This document shows positions 61,660-64,000 of a stretch of DNA of 64,000 nucleotides, one piece after another. The DNA is from a bacterium HR19. GTDB taxonomy: Bacteria > Calescibacteriota > Calescibacteriia > Calescibacteriales > Calescibacteriaceae. The translations under genes were made by a program, and so were the position numbers. Numbering within the stretch: the stretch's first letter is position 1; each line of letters starts with the position of its first letter. The notes beneath the pieces are model-generated. The model was given only the letters and a program-made list of their open reading frames with translations. It was not told where the DNA came from and did not search any database. The stretch spans positions 105,626 to 169,625 of the forward strand of contig BEHV01000003.1 of NCBI GenBank assembly GCA_002898315.1. Direction: 5' to 3'.

Positions 61660-64000
61660 ATGCAAAAGAGAAATCTCATAAACTCCACACTCTCAATCCG
61701 ACTTACCTGCTTCTCATACACAATACCATTTTTTATTGCAACTATATTATTAGCAAATTGCTCAAAGAATGATTTCGCACCGAAAATAACAAAGGTAAAT
61801 CCAGATAAAATCTGGAACGGTCAGGAAAACGAGATAACCATTGAGGGCGAAAATTTCATCCCTGGAGCAAAATTAAACCTCAAAAAAGATAAAGTAGAAG
61901 AGTCAATTTTCTATGTATTCTTATCAAGTGGAACACAAAATATTTATATTCCCTTCAATGTAGAAACCGAGAAAAAAATAAAAGCATCTGTACCAAAAGG
62001 AATAAATCACGGAAAGTATAAAATAATCGTAAAACTCGCAAATGGAAAATCAGATTCAGCAAGTTTAGAGGTATTCAGGCTACCCTTCCCAATAGCAGAA
62101 ACGCTATCAAAAAACAAGCTCTCAAATGTTTCTGACCAGCAAATAAAAGTAGAAGGCAAGTATTTTTTAGAGATAACCGGCGTATATATAGGAGACACAA
62201 AATTAGATTTTTCATACTCTGAAACAGAAGTTGTAATCTTGGTACCAGAGAACTTTCCTCCCGGAAGCTATGAGATAAAAATTTTCAACAGCGAAGGTGT
62301 AGAAGTATCTGCTGGAAAGATTGAAATCTACCAAGGAGCAAAAATAAAAGCACAAATTGAAAAACCCTCCAACATCTTTGAAAACTCAACAACATATATC
62401 ACAGTATCAATAAAAAATGAAGGGAGTTTATCAGCAGTAATAAAACTAAATTTAAAATCAACCCGCTCAGATAAGACATCAGAAGAAGAATTAAAATTAG
62501 CACCGGGAGAAACAGCAAGAATAAGTTTTCCGATAAATATCACTCAATCGGAGATAATTGAGCTTGAAATAAAAGGAGAAGATGAGTTTGGCGGAGAAAT
62601 ATCGGAGAAAATCTATGACACAATCACAGCAAACTGCTTTCCTGAAATCTGTGATGATAAAGATAACGATTGCGACGGGCTAATTGACGAAGGACTGAAA
62701 ATAACCTTGTACAAAGATAAAGATGGAGATGGGTACGGAGATATAAATGATACAATCCAAGCATGCTCACAGCAAGTTCCTTCTTATGTCTCAAATTCTG
62801 ATGATTGCGACGACAACAACGCAATGATAAATCCCAAAACAATGTGGCTCAAAGATATGGACGGAGATGGATACACAGACGGGACAACATTTGTGGGATG
62901 CATCCCACCGCAAGGGTTCAAACTCTCTGCTAATTACACAGATTGCGACGATAACGATAGCTCGTCGGCACCAGGCAAAAATGAGCTATGCGACGGAAAA
63001 GACAACAACTGCAATGGTGAGATAGATGAAGCATTCACAAACAAGGGTAAAACTTGTTCGGTCGGGATAGGAGAATGTCAGAGATATGGAGTATATGTAT
63101 GCAGTCAAGATGGAACTACAACGATATGCTCTGCAACGCCTGGGACCCCGAGCGTAGAAATCTGCGACGGGAAAGATAACGATTGCGATGGAATGATTGA
63201 CGAAGGAGTGAAAACGATATTTTACAAAGATGCAGATGGGGATGGGTATGGCTCTCCTTCTTCAACAACTCAAGCTTGTTCTCAACCCTCTGGCTATGTA
63301 TCAAATTCTGCCGACTGTGATGACACAAATGCAAGCATAAACCCTGAAACAGTTTGGTATAAAGACGCCGACGGAGATGGATATTCAGATGGTGCTACGG
63401 TTGTTCAATGTTCAAGACCTTCAGGATACAAACTTCCGTCAGAGCTTACATCAACATCAGGAGATTGCGACGACGGAAACCCATCGTTAAATCCCCAGAC
63501 GGTTTGGTATAAGGATGCAGATTCGGATGGATATTATCCGTCAGGTGGTTCGCAGGTGTCATGTTCTGATCCTTATCCAGAAAATTCAACTTATACTGCT
63601 TTGAACCCGGGCGATTGCGACGATGGAAACCCGAATATTCACCCAGGTGCTCCTCTGAACTGCAACAACTCACAAGATAATGACTGTGATGGCAATGTTG
63701 AGAAGTGGTTCTTCCAAGACCAAGACAGTGATACTTGGACTACATCTATATCCCAATGTGCTAATACTATGCCCTCTGGTTTTACATCAACTTCTAAACC
63801 TCTTGACTGCAATGATAGTAATGCGAGCATAAAACCGGGGGCAACAGAGATATGCGACGGGGTAGATAATAACTGCGATGGGCAAATAGATGAAGGAGCT
63901 TCTTGCGGGGTTCCTGTATGCCCAACCTCTCTCACTGCCACCTACTTTTTCCGCTCATCCACAGGCGATATAAGTATTAAGTTGGAGTGGAACGACCCCG
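61660..64000 (+). CDS. Large lipoprotein with IPT/TIG domains and MopII/thrombospondin-3-like repeats (truncated at right edge)
   Basis: 780 codons are open from ATG 61660 to the window end. The lipobox LLANC has Cys34. IPT/TIG-like strands cover roughly 38-215 (VNPDKIWNGQENEITIEGENF; VEGKYFLEITGVYIGDTKL), then a CARDB-like domain (ISVSIKNEG-type: ITVSIKNEGSLSAVIKLNL), then five CDG-x-DN-x-CDG-x-IDEG and six D-x-DGDGY units. A fibronectin-like start follows (LTATYFF...LEWND). Asp-rich repeats likely bind Ca2+. Probably anchored in the outer membrane and surface exposed. TATTGT lies a few nt before ATG. Confidence 0.85.
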   Translation, partial: MQKRNLINSTLSIRLTCFSYTIPFFIATILLANCSKNDFAPKITKVNPDKIWNGQENEITIEGENFIPGAKLNLKKDKVEESIFYVFLSSGTQNIYIPFNVETEKKIKASVPKGINHGKYKIIVKLANGKSDSASLEVFRLPFPIAETLSKNKLSNVSDQQIKVEGKYFLEITGVYIGDTKLDFSYSETEVVILVPENFPPGSYEIKIFNSEGVEVSAGKIEIYQGAKIKAQIEKPSNIFENSTTYITVSIKNEGSLSAVIKLNLKSTRSDKTSEEELKLAPGETARISFPINITQSEIIELEIKGEDEFGGEISEKIYDTITANCFPEICDDKDNDCDGLIDEGLKITLYKDKDGDGYGDINDTIQACSQQVPSYVSNSDDCDDNNAMINPKTMWLKDMDGDGYTDGTTFVGCIPPQGFKLSANYTDCDDNDSSSAPGKNELCDGKDNNCNGEIDEAFTNKGKTCSVGIGECQRYGVYVCSQDGTTTICSATPGTPSVEICDGKDNDCDGMIDEGVKTIFYKDADGDGYGSPSSTTQACSQPSGYVSNSADCDDTNASINPETVWYKDADGDGYSDGATVVQCSRPSGYKLPSELTSTSGDCDDGNPSLNPQTVWYKDADSDGYYPSGGSQVSCSDPYPENSTYTALNPGDCDDGNPNIHPGAPLNCNNSQDNDCDGNVEKWFFQDQDSDTWTTSISQCANTMPSGFTSTSKPLDCNDSNASIKPGATEICDGVDNNCDGQIDEGASCGVPVCPTSLTATYFFRSSTGDISIKLEWNDP
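62632..63905 (+). repeat. Asp-rich MopII/TSP3-like coding repeats
   Basis: Inside the lipoprotein, three short motifs recur: CDG.DN.CDG.IDEG (62647 onwards, five copies, one degenerate), D.DGDGY (six copies, the last two degraded to DSDGY and DSDTW) and DCDD.N..INP (six copies). The DNA here is visibly more GC-rich than its surroundings. Confidence 0.75.

Noticed and set aside
62624..63941. Several reverse-strand open frames of 70-100 codons opposite the repeat lipoprotein
   Set aside because: They arise because Asp/Cys/Gly-rich repeats avoid stops on the other strand; no start signals and no family features.
1..64000. Search by eye for CRISPR arrays, tRNA genes, rRNA, IS ends and riboswitches
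   Set aside because: Gaps are short and AT-rich; I saw no regularly spaced repeats, no T-arm-like GGTTCGA context and no transposase other than the Rpn-like remnant. Small structured RNAs could be missed without a covariance-model scan.

Overview
The window is a densely packed, AT-rich bacterial chromosome segment with about 60 protein genes. It has no rRNA or tRNA genes, no CRISPR array, no insertion sequence and no prophage. Coding strand switches often and most intergenic gaps are under 150 bp. Arg is written almost only as AGA/AGG, Ile very often as ATA, and the proteins are rich in Lys, Glu and Ile; together this is typical of AT-rich thermophiles. Lipoproteins, two predicted outer-membrane barrels, a TolQ/ExbB homologue, a lipid-A-type acyltransferase homologue and a SurA-like chaperone point to a two-membrane cell. 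Thrombospondin-3/MopII-type Asp-rich repeats and the overall mix suggest an uncultivated, deep-branching lineage, but I cannot name it from sequence alone.

Layout. 1-2.4 kb: truncated secreted protein, two small DNA-binding-like proteins, rdgB-thpR. 2.4-6.5 kb: HemQ-type protein, a CrtQ-like glycosyltransferase broken by one base, a decayed small gene, a TIM-barrel isomerase and a lipoprotein/barrel. 6.5-24 kb: mostly housekeeping genes (gltX, mtnP, cobalamin adenosyltransferase, radA, mazG, pdxA, SurA-like, clpP, DUF72, CCA-type enzyme, MFS, tolQ, aroC, ruvC, pncB). 24.4-29.1 kb: a forward run (bifunctional nuclease, acyltransferase, Lon-N protein, GMC oxidoreductase, amidotransferase) ending head-on against pyrC. 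30-41.4 kb: infB, a large lipoprotein, uppS, a FliO-like protein, acyl-CoA carboxyltransferase, fabD, endonuclease-IV-like, aroE. 41.4-56.9 kb: rodA-trpC-mnmG, nadE, two more Cys-containing lipoproteins, dprA, mrp, trpE, acyl-CoA dehydrogenase, khtTU. 57-64 kb: a sensor kinase followed by three envelope proteins (FecR-like, Ig-domain/barrel, TIG/MopII lipoprotein cut off at the right edge).

The most striking window-wide pattern is a two-class initiation architecture. About thirty genes have a -10-like box (TTTAAAAT, TAAGAT, TATAAT variants) only about 3-9 nt before the start codon and no Shine-Dalgarno, implying leaderless mRNAs. About nine genes instead carry a strong AGGAGG with a short leader. 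This pattern also corrected many start codons. Three apparent frameshifts in or near envelope or accessory genes are the other recurrent oddity. I did not find one clear multi-gene novel system; the best candidates are the leaderless architecture, the repeat-rich surface-protein block at the right end, and a family of small basic HTH proteins.
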